From Gemmata sp051859125 (lineage in GTDB: Bacteria > Planctomycetota > Planctomycetia > Gemmatales > Gemmataceae): DNA of 64,000 nucleotides. The position numbers were made by a program, and so were the translations under genes. The stretch covers positions 23,656-87,655 of the forward strand of contig NZ_JBHYGG010000302.1 in the NCBI RefSeq assembly GCF_051859125.1. Direction: 5' to 3'. Numbering within the stretch: position 1 is the stretch's first letter; each line of letters opens with the position of its first letter. This document shows positions 46,748-55,850 of the stretch, one piece after another. The notes beneath the pieces are model-generated. The model was not told the DNA's origin and ran no database searches. It saw only the letters and a program-made list of their open reading frames with translations.

Positions 46748-48154
46748 TCAGTACGCGTGCTTCTGCTTCTGGAACAGCATCCGCCAGACTGTGAGGAACA
46801 TGATCCGCAGGTCGAACACCGGGTTCCAGTGGGTGATGTAGTACAGGTCGAACTGGACCCGGCGGCGGAGCGACGAGTTGCCCCGCCACCCGTTCACCTG
46901 CGCCCACCCGGTCATCCCGGCCTTCACCGCGTGCCGGGCCATGTACCCCGGGATCGTCTTCGAGAACTGGTTCACGAACACCGGCCGCTCGGGCCGCGGG
47001 CCGACCAGGCTCATGTCGCCGCGGAGCACGTTGAACAGTTGCGGGAGTTCGTCCAGGTTGGTCGCCCGGAGGACCGCGCCGAGCCACGTCTTGCGGGGGT
47101 CGTTCACGGCCGTCATCTGCGGGCCGTTCTTCTCCGCGTCGGCCCGCATGGTGCGGAACTTCAGCATGTTGAACGGCTCGCCGTTGAGCCCGCACCGCTC
47201 CTGCCGGTAGAACACCGGCCCGGGGCTCGTGATCTTGATGAGGGCGGCGATCAGCCCCATCACCGGCGCGAGCACGGCGAGCGCGACGGTCGCGAGCAGC
47301 ATGTCCATGAACCGCTTCACGACGACGTTCAGCCCGTGGTGCGGGCTCTCGCGGAGGCCCACGACGGTCATCCCGTGGAGGTGCGTGGTGTGGAACGCCA
47401 TGCCGGCGATCTGCGGCACGTCGGCGACGAGTTGCACGTCCACGACCACCTGCGACAGCTCGGCGAACACCCGCCGGGCGAGCCCGTAGCGGTTGAGCGG
47501 CAGCGCGACGAACACGTGGTGGATGTTGTACTTCGCGACGAGTTCGCGGAGGTCGCCGATGTCGCCCAGGACCGGCAGGTCGGTGGCGGCGGCCCGGTGC
47601 GCGTCGTCCTCGACGTACCCGACCGGCTTGATCCCGGACCACGACACGGCCCGGAGCGTGCGGACGGTGCGGCGGGCGAGCCGGCCCGACCCGACGACGA
47701 GCGCGCGGCTCTGGTTCACGCCGTTGGCGCGCAGCAGCCGCACGGCCTTCCACGACATGCGGCGGGTGAACACGACGCTGACGAGCGCGGTCCCGACGAA
47801 CGCGGCCATCGCGAGCCGCGACTCGTAGTGGTTCTGGCGGGCGAAGCTGGTCGCCATCACCACCAGGGCCATGAGCCCGACGCCCTTGCCGACCGCGACC
47901 AGCTCCTCGCGGAACCGCCGGAGCCGGTGGATCTCGTACATGCCGGCGAAGCGGTAGGTGACGGCCGCGAGGATGGCGACGAGCGGGAGGTTCCCAACGT
48001 ACCGCTCGAACGGCGGCTGCGGGGCGTCCGGGTCCGGGGCGAACAGGCCGGACCCGAACCGGACCCAGTACGACGCGAGCCACGCGACCGCGGTGAGCGC
48101 GACGTCCCAGGCGACGAACCAGATCGTGAGCGTTTGACTGGTGCGGCGGATCAT
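46748..48154 (-). CDS. Polyprenyl glycosylphosphotransferase (WcaJ/PssY type)
   Basis: The protein has 468 residues from ATG 48154. Four N-terminal membrane helices (about 10-135) are followed by a CoA-binding-like Rossmann domain (about 145-250, RALVVGSGRLARRTVRTLRA). One further hydrophobic helix (MDMLLATVALAVLAPVMGLI) precedes the bacterial sugar-transferase domain, with SPGPVFYRQERCGLNGEPF, MLKFRTMRADAE, TNLDELPQLFNVLRGDMSLV and GPRPERPVFV. The enzyme transfers a sugar-1-phosphate to undecaprenyl phosphate at the inner membrane, the first step of exopolysaccharide repeat synthesis. The sugar is probably glucose or galactose, which cannot be read here. No other polysaccharide gene is adjacent. 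Confidence 0.93.
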   Translation of the reverse strand: MIRRTSQTLTIWFVAWDVALTAVAWLASYWVRFGSGLFAPDPDAPQPPFERYVGNLPLVAILAAVTYRFAGMYEIHRLRRFREELVAVGKGVGLMALVVMATSFARQNHYESRLAMAAFVGTALVSVVFTRRMSWKAVRLLRANGVNQSRALVVGSGRLARRTVRTLRAVSWSGIKPVGYVEDDAHRAAATDLPVLGDIGDLRELVAKYNIHHVFVALPLNRYGLARRVFAELSQVVVDVQLVADVPQIAGMAFHTTHLHGMTVVGLRESPHHGLNVVVKRFMDMLLATVALAVLAPVMGLIAALIKITSPGPVFYRQERCGLNGEPFNMLKFRTMRADAEKNGPQMTAVNDPRKTWLGAVLRATNLDELPQLFNVLRGDMSLVGPRPERPVFVNQFSKTIPGYMARHAVKAGMTGWAQVNGWRGNSSLRRRVQFDLYYITHWNPVFDLRIMFLTVWRMLFQKQKHAY

Positions 48155-48277
48155 GGGTGGGCTAACCTGTGGTTGCGCCGTGTGCGCGGGAACGTAGCAC
48201 CCCGGGCCAGAGCCTGTCAAGCCGGGTAAACTATCGGCATTCGGGCCGCGAAACGTGAATCCGAGGGGAACCGTGAG

Positions 48278-48454
48278 ATGATGACCGCCGACCAGTTGCT
48301 CGCCCGCCTGTACGCGCTCCGCAAGGACTACGCCGACGACCCCGGGGACGAGACGTACCAGGCGCTGCACCACGCCTTCATGTTCGTCTCGTACAACATG
48401 GCCGCGTTCAAGGAGTACGTGAAGAACGAGGCCGAGAAGGCCGCAAAGGAGTGA
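48278..48454 (+). CDS. 58-residue soluble helical protein
   Basis: ATG 48278 (or 48281) follows GAGGGGA. The product begins MMTADQLLARLYALRKDYAD, continues DDPGDETYQALHHAFMFVSY and ends with a charged helix NEAEKAAKE. The balanced composition and amphipathic helices argue for a real gene, in contrast to shadow frames. It diverges from the glycosylphosphotransferase gene 123 bases away. No family is recognised. Confidence 0.7.
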   Translation: MMTADQLLARLYALRKDYADDPGDETYQALHHAFMFVSYNMAAFKEYVKNEAEKAAKE

Positions 48455-48679
48455 CGCCTTCGGCGGCAGAGGACAGAGGGCAGAGGGCAGAGGGCAGAGG
48501 GCAGGAAGCCGGGGAAGACAGTCGGGCACGGGCACGGGCTGGGGCACGGAGGAAGAACGGGAAGACGCCGCACCGTCGGTGCGCCTGAGGTTCGATCCGT
48601 GCCCGCGTGCGTGCCCGTGCCCGTGCCCGCTCTTTGCTTTCCTGTCCTCTGTCCTCTGTCCTCTGTCGCCGAAGGCGTC
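48453..48679. repeat. Long imperfect inverted repeat with 7-base tandem units
   Basis: The left end GACGCCTTCGGCGGCAGAGG and the right end GTCGCCGAAGGCGTC are reverse complements. Each arm carries tandem AGAGGGC or CCTCTGT units, and inner arms contain CACGGGCACGGGC facing GCCCGTGCCCGTG. The whole block fills the gap between the 58-residue gene and the TIGR02996 gene. Confidence 0.75.
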
Positions 48680-48716
48680 TGGTCCCGCGTCTGCGACCGA
48701 ACGGAGCGCTCACCCG

Positions 48717-49748
48717 ATGGACGACCGGCGCGCACTGATGGCGGCCATCCTCGCCGACCCGGCCGAGGACACGCCGCGGCTCGCGCTCGCCGACTGGCTC
48801 GACGAGCACGGCGACGCGCACGACCGCGCCCGCGCCGCGTTCATCCGCCTCCAGTGCGAACTGGGCCGGCTCCCGAAGTGGGCCAAGAAGACTCCGGCCC
48901 ACAAGCGGGCGAAGGCGCTGCACACGAAGCACGTCAGGGCGTGGCTCGGGCCGCTCGCGCCGCTGAACAGCATGCACGAGTTCAACCGCGGGCTGCTCGA
49001 ACACTGGTACTGCACCGCGGGGGCGTTCCTCAAGAAGGACCACCAGCGGGCGCTCGCCGAGCGGCTCCCCCTCGTCGGGGCGCACACCCTGCTGCTCACC
49101 GGCCGCACGGCGCGGCCGGGGGCGGTCGCCGGTTCGGCGGCGCTGGAGTGGTTCGCGGAGTTGTGTTGGCTGGGCGGGAAGCTCGACGACGCCGGCCTCC
49201 GGGAACTCGCCCGGTCGCCGTGCGGGGCGAGATTGTCGCGGGTGCTCGTCACCGACCTCCGCTGCACGAACGCCGGGCTGGCCGCCCTCGCGAAGTCGGC
49301 GGCGTTCCCGAACCTCCGCACGGTCGGCCTGCGGGCCGGCTCGCCGCGCGTCGCGTACACGCACCGCGGGGTGCTGCGGGTGCTGGAGAGCGCCCGGTTC
49401 CCGAGGCTGGAGTCGCTCGACCTGCTCGACCGCTTACCGGCGGGGTTCGACCAGCCCGCGTTCTACAACGAGCCGGTGCTGTCGCGGGTGCGGGTGCTCT
49501 GGGCGCCGAGCGGCGGCGACACCAGCGCGCTGTGCCGGTGCCGCCGCCTCACGAACCTCGAATCGCTGCGGATCAGCAGCAGCACCGTGACCGACGACGA
49601 CGCGCGGGCGCTGCTCGACAACCCGGCGTTCGCGAGGCTCAAGGTGCTGGAACTGTGGAACAACAAAACCGCCGGCCCGCAACTGTCCGAGGGCGTGACG
49701 GAGCAGTTGCGAGAGCGCTTCGGCGAGAACCTGTCGGTGCGGTGGTGA
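48717..49748 (+). CDS. TIGR02996-domain protein with leucine-rich-type repeats
   Basis: The product has 343 residues from ATG 48717. The N-terminus MAAILADPAEDTPRLALADW followed by LDEHGD is the TIGR02996 repeat-companion domain, found almost only in Gemmata-type planctomycetes. The later part has leucine-rich-like stretches, for example LSRVLVTDLRCTNAGLAALA, LRTVGLRAGSP and LKVLELWNNKTAGP, with conserved spacing. These suggest a solenoid for protein binding, as is usual after this domain. There is no signal peptide or membrane segment. Function is unknown. A family A repeat follows. Confidence 0.88.
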   Translation: MDDRRALMAAILADPAEDTPRLALADWLDEHGDAHDRARAAFIRLQCELGRLPKWAKKTPAHKRAKALHTKHVRAWLGPLAPLNSMHEFNRGLLEHWYCTAGAFLKKDHQRALAERLPLVGAHTLLLTGRTARPGAVAGSAALEWFAELCWLGGKLDDAGLRELARSPCGARLSRVLVTDLRCTNAGLAALAKSAAFPNLRTVGLRAGSPRVAYTHRGVLRVLESARFPRLESLDLLDRLPAGFDQPAFYNEPVLSRVRVLWAPSGGDTSALCRCRRLTNLESLRISSSTVTDDDARALLDNPAFARLKVLELWNNKTAGPQLSEGVTEQLRERFGENLSVRW

Positions 49749-49805
49749 GCCCGGGTTCAACGCGGCGACGGAACGGGAAGACGCGGTGGGGGAGGGGTTC
49801 GCGTC

Positions 49806-49996
49806 GCGCCCCCTCACCCGCGACTCGCAGAGCCTCGTCGCGACCTCTCCCCCCGGACCGGGGGAGAGGTGTTGCCTGCGGCGCTCCCCGTCGCTCGGCG
49901 GAAGGGTGATCGTGGGAGAGAACCGGTGAGCCCCACCTCGCCCCCGGTCTCGGGGGAGAGGTCGCCGCGAGTCTTCGAGCGGCGGGTGAGGGGGTG
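49806..49996. repeat. Dispersed inverted repeat, family A copy 2
   Basis: The left arm begins CCCCCTCACCCGCGACTCG and contains CGCGACCTCTCCCCCCGG; the right arm ends GAGCGGCGGGTGAGGGGGTG. It is the same layout as the copy at 4852-5028, and fills the gap between the TIGR02996 gene and the MoxR gene. Confidence 0.8.
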
Positions 49997-50020
49997 AAGC
50001 CCAGAGAATCGCCCGGGTCG

Positions 50021-51025
<1,005 letters not shown>

Positions 51026-51154
51026 GGTGAGATGATACGGGCCGGGGGCGGTCGCCCGCCAGTTCGCTCCGCCCGGTCCGCAGCGGACCCGGTCAACGAG
51101 ACGGCCACCCGTTCCCGGGTGGCCGAAACGCGCGTCAACGGTCGCCGGGCCGAA

Positions 51155-53296
51155 CTACTTCACCGGGGTGAGGGTGAAGTCCTTCAGCGCGAACACCTGG
51201 GCCGGCTTCGCGAACGTCAGCGTGTTCTTCCCCTGGACCAGCGTGACCTCGACCGGCTCGGTCTTCTGCCACGCCCCGACCGTGAACGGGACGGGAACGT
51301 CAACGGGCTTCTTGCCGCCGTTGAGGGTCAGCGCCAGGGTCTGGTCGCCGTGGACCGTGACCACCCGCGCCGCGAGCCGGTACGTGCCGGCCTGCGGGAC
51401 CTCGACGACGCAGTTCACGGGCTTGCCGCCCCAGATCATCTGCAGCCCGCCCGTGTGGCTCTTGACGAGGTGGTTGCCCCCGCCGCACGCCGCGGCCGGG
51501 ACCGTGATCTCGCCGTTCGCACCCGTCGCGATCTTCTTGTCGGCGTCGGTGACGGTCGCCCTCTCGACGGCGGCCGCCTTCTTGTCGTCGGACTCGTTCG
51601 CCTCGGCCAGGTCGGTCCCGAGGGCGGCCAGTTCCTTCGGGTTCGCCGCCGCGACGATCATCTTCTTCTCGAGATCGGCCAGTTGCTTCCACACCCCGAC
51701 GGTGCCGTCCTTCTTGGTGGCCGCCTTCTGCTCCCCGAGGACGGTGCTCACCCACTCGGCCCGCAGCACCCGCTGGTACTCCCGGGGGAGCCGCCGGGCC
51801 TGCGTGTCCAGCAGGAACTCCGGCCCGGTCTGCTCGCGGAACCAGCCGCTCGGCCAGCCCGCGCCCAGGTTCACCACCCAGCCGGCCGGGGTCCACCGCA
51901 CGATGGCCGCGTGCTTGGGCTGGGTGAACGGCCGGGCCGGGAGCCCGAACGCCTGCACGATGTACCGCCCGAAGAACGCCCGGCGGCCGCAGATCCCGCC
52001 GTTCTTGCACACGTTCTGGAAGAACCCGAGGTCGGCGCTGTCCGTGTACTCGTTCGAGTGCCGGTACGCCACGTCGGTCCGGACCGCCCCCGAGTACCGC
52101 CACCCGTAGTCGGGGTTGGTGACGTGGTCCGGGCGGTAGTTCCGCAGCATCTCGCGGCCCCAGGCGAGCACCTCGTCGGGGGCGTAGCTGTCGACGACGA
52201 ACCGGTACTCCCAGGTCGTCAGCTTCGGGAACGCGGCGTCGAGTTCGCCGCTCAGGTACGCCTTCTCGTAGTGCAGGTACCGCTTCACCGGGTCCACGGC
52301 GGCCAGCGCGTCGGTCTCGGCCTCGGCGTTCCGCTGCGCGATCGGCACCGCGTGCGCCAGGCCCGTGGCCACCGCCACGCGGTACAGGAACCCCTTGCCG
52401 GCCCGCGGGCTCGCCTTCTGGATGTCAGCGAGGATCTGCGCGGCGTGGCCGTACCGGCCGCCCGCGGCCCCGCCCGCCGCCAGCATCTCCTTCATCAGTT
52501 CGGGGTCGGCCAGCAGCCTGTCGACCAGGGCCTGCTGCTCCGAGCCGTGCTGGGCGAACTGGGCCAGGCCCAGCGGGGTCGCCTCGGCGAGGAGCGCCGC
52601 CTTGACGAGCTTCGGCTCCAGCTTGTCGTCCGCGAGGACCGACTTGGCGTCGCCCAGGATGACCTTCGCCGCCGCGATCTCGTCGGCCTGCGCCTTCGCG
52701 AGCGCGGCCTCGGCGACCTGGCTCACCTCCCGCAGCTTCGCCTCATCGGCCTTGACCTTGTCCAGTGCGGCCTGGCGCTCCTTGAGCGCCTTGAGGCCGT
52801 CCTCCTTGTTCGCCTGCCACTTGGCGAGGTCCGCCGCGGCCGCCGCGCGCTCGGCGTCCGTGGCCGCCTTCTTCTGGGCCGCCTGGGCCTGGGCGATCCC
52901 CTTCTCGGCCCCGCCGATCCACTTGCCCTTGGCGTGCTCTACCAGGGCCTGGGCCTCGCGGACCTTGCCCAGGTTCGCCTGGGCCCTGGCCCGCTCGTCC
53001 GTCGCGGTCTTCGCCGCGGCGCGGGCGCTCTCCAGTACCGCCAGCTTCTGCGCGTCGACGGCCGGAAGGGCCGCGGCGACCTCGACCTGAAGCGCCTTGA
53101 GCGCCTCGGCGTAGCGGGCGCGGAGCGCCTCGCCGGCCGGGGTCAGCTTCGCCGCCAGATCCGCGGCCGCGCTGGGCGTGCCGCCCCGGCCCCCCGGCGG
53201 GGGCGCCTTCGCCCCCTCCTGGGCAAGGGACAGCGTGGCCGAGTGGGCCATCGCCAGCAGCAGGCCGGCGACCAGAACGACGCGACGGAGCGACAT
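51155..53296 (-). CDS. Secreted coiled-coil protein with transglutaminase-like region
   Basis: ATG 53296 follows AGGAG. The product has 713 residues. A signal peptide (about 1-26) precedes a long Ala/Lys/Glu-rich helical region (about 55-220, such as KAQADEIAAAKVILGDAKSV) that should form coiled coils. The central part has a transglutaminase-like pattern with C436 in NGGICGRRAFFGRYIVQAFG and H462 in QPKHAAIVRW, followed by GWVVNLGAGW; the third catalytic residue is not clear. The C-terminal 200 residues resemble a carbohydrate-binding beta-sandwich (GTYRLAARVVTVHGDQTLAL). A cell-wall or matrix role is inferred. No family is certain. Confidence 0.75.
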   Translation of the reverse strand: MSLRRVVLVAGLLLAMAHSATLSLAQEGAKAPPPGGRGGTPSAAADLAAKLTPAGEALRARYAEALKALQVEVAAALPAVDAQKLAVLESARAAAKTATDERARAQANLGKVREAQALVEHAKGKWIGGAEKGIAQAQAAQKKAATDAERAAAAADLAKWQANKEDGLKALKERQAALDKVKADEAKLREVSQVAEAALAKAQADEIAAAKVILGDAKSVLADDKLEPKLVKAALLAEATPLGLAQFAQHGSEQQALVDRLLADPELMKEMLAAGGAAGGRYGHAAQILADIQKASPRAGKGFLYRVAVATGLAHAVPIAQRNAEAETDALAAVDPVKRYLHYEKAYLSGELDAAFPKLTTWEYRFVVDSYAPDEVLAWGREMLRNYRPDHVTNPDYGWRYSGAVRTDVAYRHSNEYTDSADLGFFQNVCKNGGICGRRAFFGRYIVQAFGLPARPFTQPKHAAIVRWTPAGWVVNLGAGWPSGWFREQTGPEFLLDTQARRLPREYQRVLRAEWVSTVLGEQKAATKKDGTVGVWKQLADLEKKMIVAAANPKELAALGTDLAEANESDDKKAAAVERATVTDADKKIATGANGEITVPAAACGGGNHLVKSHTGGLQMIWGGKPVNCVVEVPQAGTYRLAARVVTVHGDQTLALTLNGGKKPVDVPVPFTVGAWQKTEPVEVTLVQGKNTLTFAKPAQVFALKDFTLTPVK

Positions 53297-53520
53297 GGAG
53301 ATTCTCCTGAAGGGGCGGGCCGGCCCCGAAGTGGGCCACGGCGAACCGGTGCGTTCGACCCGTCGGGGCGGTGGGACGCGCGAGGCGTCTCGCACCGGTA
53401 ACCCGCGGGGGCACGACCCAAATCGTAAACCGCCCGGTTATCTGATGCGGGAAAATCGGTAACGAATCCACTCGCCCCGCCCGCGGGTCGGCGGTCCGGC
53501 TCGCGGGCGGAAGCGGGCGG

Positions 53521-53883
53521 CTACTTGGCGGCCGCCTCGTCGGGGATCACAAGGTCGTACGTAGTGTCGCCCTCGGGCAGGTCGATCTGCATCTCGTAGC
53601 CGCCGATGAGGGTGTCCTGACCCTTGTAGCACGTGACCCGCGCCAGGTACGGGCCTCCCCAATGCCCGCGCTGGGTCGGGGTGCGGAAGGTCCCGCGCTC
53701 GATCGGGACCATGACCCCGGGGCCGCTGTTCCCCCGGCTTCCGTCGGGGGACAAAATGATCTCGCCGCTCTCGACCGGCTTGCCTTTGAACGTGACCGTC
53801 CCGGAGAGGTGGCCTTCCTTCTTGCCGCACCCGGCCAAGGCGACGAGGCCGATCGCGATCGCGAGCGTGAAGTAGCGGTTCAT
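53521..53883 (-). CDS. Small lipoprotein, partner of DUF1559 protein
   Basis: The protein has 120 residues. The N-terminus MNRYFTLAIAIGLVALAGCG has a lipobox LAGC with Cys at 19. The mature part has the beta-rich layout LSGTVTFKGKPVESGEIILS, found in planctomycete lipoproteins that carry a carboxypeptidase-regulatory-like domain, then PYLARVTCYKGQDTLIGGY. It starts one base into the stop of the DUF1559 gene (TGATG), so it is translationally coupled to it. The function is unknown, but the pair recurs in planctomycetes, so a role in the same surface structure is inferred. Confidence 0.88.
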   Translation of the reverse strand: MNRYFTLAIAIGLVALAGCGKKEGHLSGTVTFKGKPVESGEIILSPDGSRGNSGPGVMVPIERGTFRTPTQRGHWGGPYLARVTCYKGQDTLIGGYEMQIDLPEGDTTYDLVIPDEAAAK

Positions 53884-54944
53884 CAGTTGATCCCCCCCAC
53901 CGGCCCGCCGTCCGCGATCTTGCCCGCGGAGCGGAACGCGGCCGGCGACACCGAGTCCGAGATGAACCGGACCGACCCGTCGCAGTTGGCGACGTTGATC
54001 CCGCCCGAGTGGTAGCTGCCGGTGTAGCGGCTCATGTAGTCGCCGCCGGCCTTGCTGTTGGCGGCGGCCGCGTTGAACACCAGAATGTTGGGCTGATCGA
54101 CCAGGGCTACGAGGCTGACCTTGTACCGGTACTTTTTGCCGTCCGCCGAGCCACCAGAGGCGGTGTCGAAGGCGATGTTGATCCCCGACGCCCAGGAGTA
54201 CCAGAACTGCGCCTGCGTCGCCGACTTGATCTGCATGTACTTTGTCTCGGCGATCAGGATCGTGTTCGTCGTCCCGTCCGAGATCGCGTCAAGGGACACG
54301 CGGCCGTTGACGGGCAGGGCACCGTTGATGCTGAGGAGCCCACCGAAGAAGGAGGCCCCTGTCACGCACCCCTCGGAGTTGAGATTCCACACGTTGTTGG
54401 GGTTGGTGCAACCGCCCTGCACGCCGAAGTAGTTGCTGTTGAAGTTCGCCTCGTTCGAGTTCGGGTCAGTCGGGCACTCGAACCGGACGTTCCGCTGCCG
54501 GGCGGCGTTCATGTTCCGTGTCCCGACGGTGTAGTTGCCCCCGAAAGACATGAAGGCCGCGGTTTGGTCGAACTGATCGTAGATCGTTCCCTGCTCAATG
54601 TACGGGAGAACCCGGACCGTCCACGGTGCCCCCGATATGCGGTCGTTCGCATTGACAAAGCCATTGGTCTTGTCTCCCGGGGTCGATCCTGTGGTTGACA
54701 GTGGGATCTGCGGGGCCTCGTCCAGGGTGCTCGCCCCGGGGGGGAACTTCAGTTGCGCGTCGTGGTGGTTGTGGAGGCCGAGGGCCAGTTGCTTGAGGTT
54801 GTTCTGGCACTTGAGCCGGGCGGCGGCCTCGCGGACCTTCTGCACGGCTGGGAGCAAGAGGCCGATCAGGACCGCGATGATCGCGATGACAACGAGGAGC
54901 TCAATCAACGTGAACCCGAACTGTTTGGGGCCGGACCGAGACAT
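53883..54944 (-). CDS. DUF1559 pseudopilin-like protein
   Basis: The product has 353 residues. The leader SGPKQFG|FTLIELLVVIAIIAVL is a type IV prepilin signal, with cleavage after G10 and E at +5. The DUF1559 body follows: KVREAAARLKCQNNLKQLAL, PWTVRVLPYIEQGTIYDQFD, RFECPTDPNSNEANFNSNYF, and the end DGSVRFISDSVSPAAF. Such pseudopilins are amplified in planctomycetes and are thought to be surface or periplasmic appendage components. The 3-prime end overlaps the lipoprotein start. The region upstream (54945-55352) has no gene and should hold the promoter. Confidence 0.93.
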   Translation of the reverse strand: MSRSGPKQFGFTLIELLVVIAIIAVLIGLLLPAVQKVREAAARLKCQNNLKQLALGLHNHHDAQLKFPPGASTLDEAPQIPLSTTGSTPGDKTNGFVNANDRISGAPWTVRVLPYIEQGTIYDQFDQTAAFMSFGGNYTVGTRNMNAARQRNVRFECPTDPNSNEANFNSNYFGVQGGCTNPNNVWNLNSEGCVTGASFFGGLLSINGALPVNGRVSLDAISDGTTNTILIAETKYMQIKSATQAQFWYSWASGINIAFDTASGGSADGKKYRYKVSLVALVDQPNILVFNAAAANSKAGGDYMSRYTGSYHSGGINVANCDGSVRFISDSVSPAAFRSAGKIADGGPVGGIN

Positions 54945-55352
54945 GGAAATGATCTCCGTGGGAACCGATCGCGCCGCACCCCGACGACCTGTCCCGGGGT
55001 GCCGAATGACAACACATGATTGTTGCCGCCGAGGTTAATGTTCTGCGGAAAAAAGGTAACGATTCTGAGCAGTCTGATCGGGGTGGGCCTACCACGTCGG
55101 ACCGCATTGATTCGATCGATTTGGGAGCCACCCGGGGAAGAGAAAAGTCGGCCGCGTCGGTGACCGCGGTGCGGTGACCTGTTGGCCCGGAGGCGGGGTG
55201 ACACCCCTGCATCGCGGGGCGCGACGGTCCCGGCGGCCCTTCGGGAGTACCCCGCGGCCGGCCCGTGCCCGGCGCTCGGACGGTGCGGTACGGCGCGCCA
55301 ACCCGTAGAGGGAGGCAATCCGAGAGGTGTGAGAGTCACGAGTGCAGAAATG
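54945..55352. promoter_or_regulatory. Region between the DUF1559 gene and the tmRNA terminator, no gene
   Basis: About 400 bases. The part nearest 54945 contains AT-richer DNA (gttctgcggaaaaaaggtaacg near 55040) which may include the DUF1559 promoter. The rest has no supported reading frame. Confidence 0.4.
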
Positions 55353-55386
55353 ACGAGGGGTTACAGTTTTCACTGTAACCCCTCGT
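55353..55386 (-). terminator. Terminator hairpin of the tmRNA gene
   Basis: Arms 55353-55367 and 55372-55386 form a perfect 15-bp stem (ACGAGGGGTTACAGT and its complement) around a 4-base loop. On the minus strand it begins 3 bases past the tmRNA 3-prime end. Confidence 0.85.
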
Positions 55387-55389
55387 GAG

Positions 55390-55789
55390 TGGAGGCGCGG
55401 GGAATCGAACCCCGGTCCCGTGGCACATCCGTGCCGGCGTCTACGTGTGTAGCCTGTCAATTCTCGGCGCGCACCTTGCGGTCACGCCGCGTTCGTTGGT
55501 CCGGACTCCGACAAGCAGGATCCCGGGACAACTATCGGCCAGAGTTTTTTAGCAGGAACGGCCGCCGAGGCGGGTCGGGTGGTGTCCCCGACGCTCAGGT
55601 TCCCACGAGCCCAAATTGTGTCCGAACCGGCCCCTCTTGGGCGAAGCTGCCGGAACGGCTCGCGGTCAAGCCGCGAGGGAGAACTGCGGTTCAGCAGTTA
55701 CTATTTGATCGACTTTTTACGTGGCCTATCGATCAACCACGACACGCAACCAAACACTTCCGAAGCCCGGTCGATGCCAGATCGCCCCC
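55390..55789 (-). ncRNA. ssrA: Transfer-messenger RNA (tmRNA)
   Basis: The 400-base minus-strand gene begins GGGGGCGATCTGGCATCGAC at 55789 and ends GGGGTTCGATTCCCCGCGCC then TCCA at 55390; CCA is not encoded. The 5-prime GGGGGCG pairs with 3-prime CGCCTCC in a 7-bp acceptor stem with a G-U wobble at the third pair, the alanyl-tRNA synthetase identity signal. The T-arm is GGTTCGATTCC. The tag frame (55695-55666) reads GCT GAA CCG CAG TTC TCC CTC GCG GCT TGA, coding AEPQFSLAA. The tag ends in LAA as expected for proteolysis. It frees stalled ribosomes with SmpB. Confidence 0.96.
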
Positions 55790-55798
55790 GGTAGGTGA

Positions 55799-55804
55799 AG
55801 TATA
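55799..55804 (-). promoter_or_regulatory. -10 box of the tmRNA promoter
   Basis: TATACT on the minus strand ends 9 bases before the tmRNA 5-prime G. A weak T-rich -35 (CATTTTTT) lies about 17 bases further upstream. Confidence 0.65.
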
Positions 55805-55850
55805 CGCCGCCGCGGCCGCGAAAAAATGCCGGTCCGCGGATTCGGACCGA

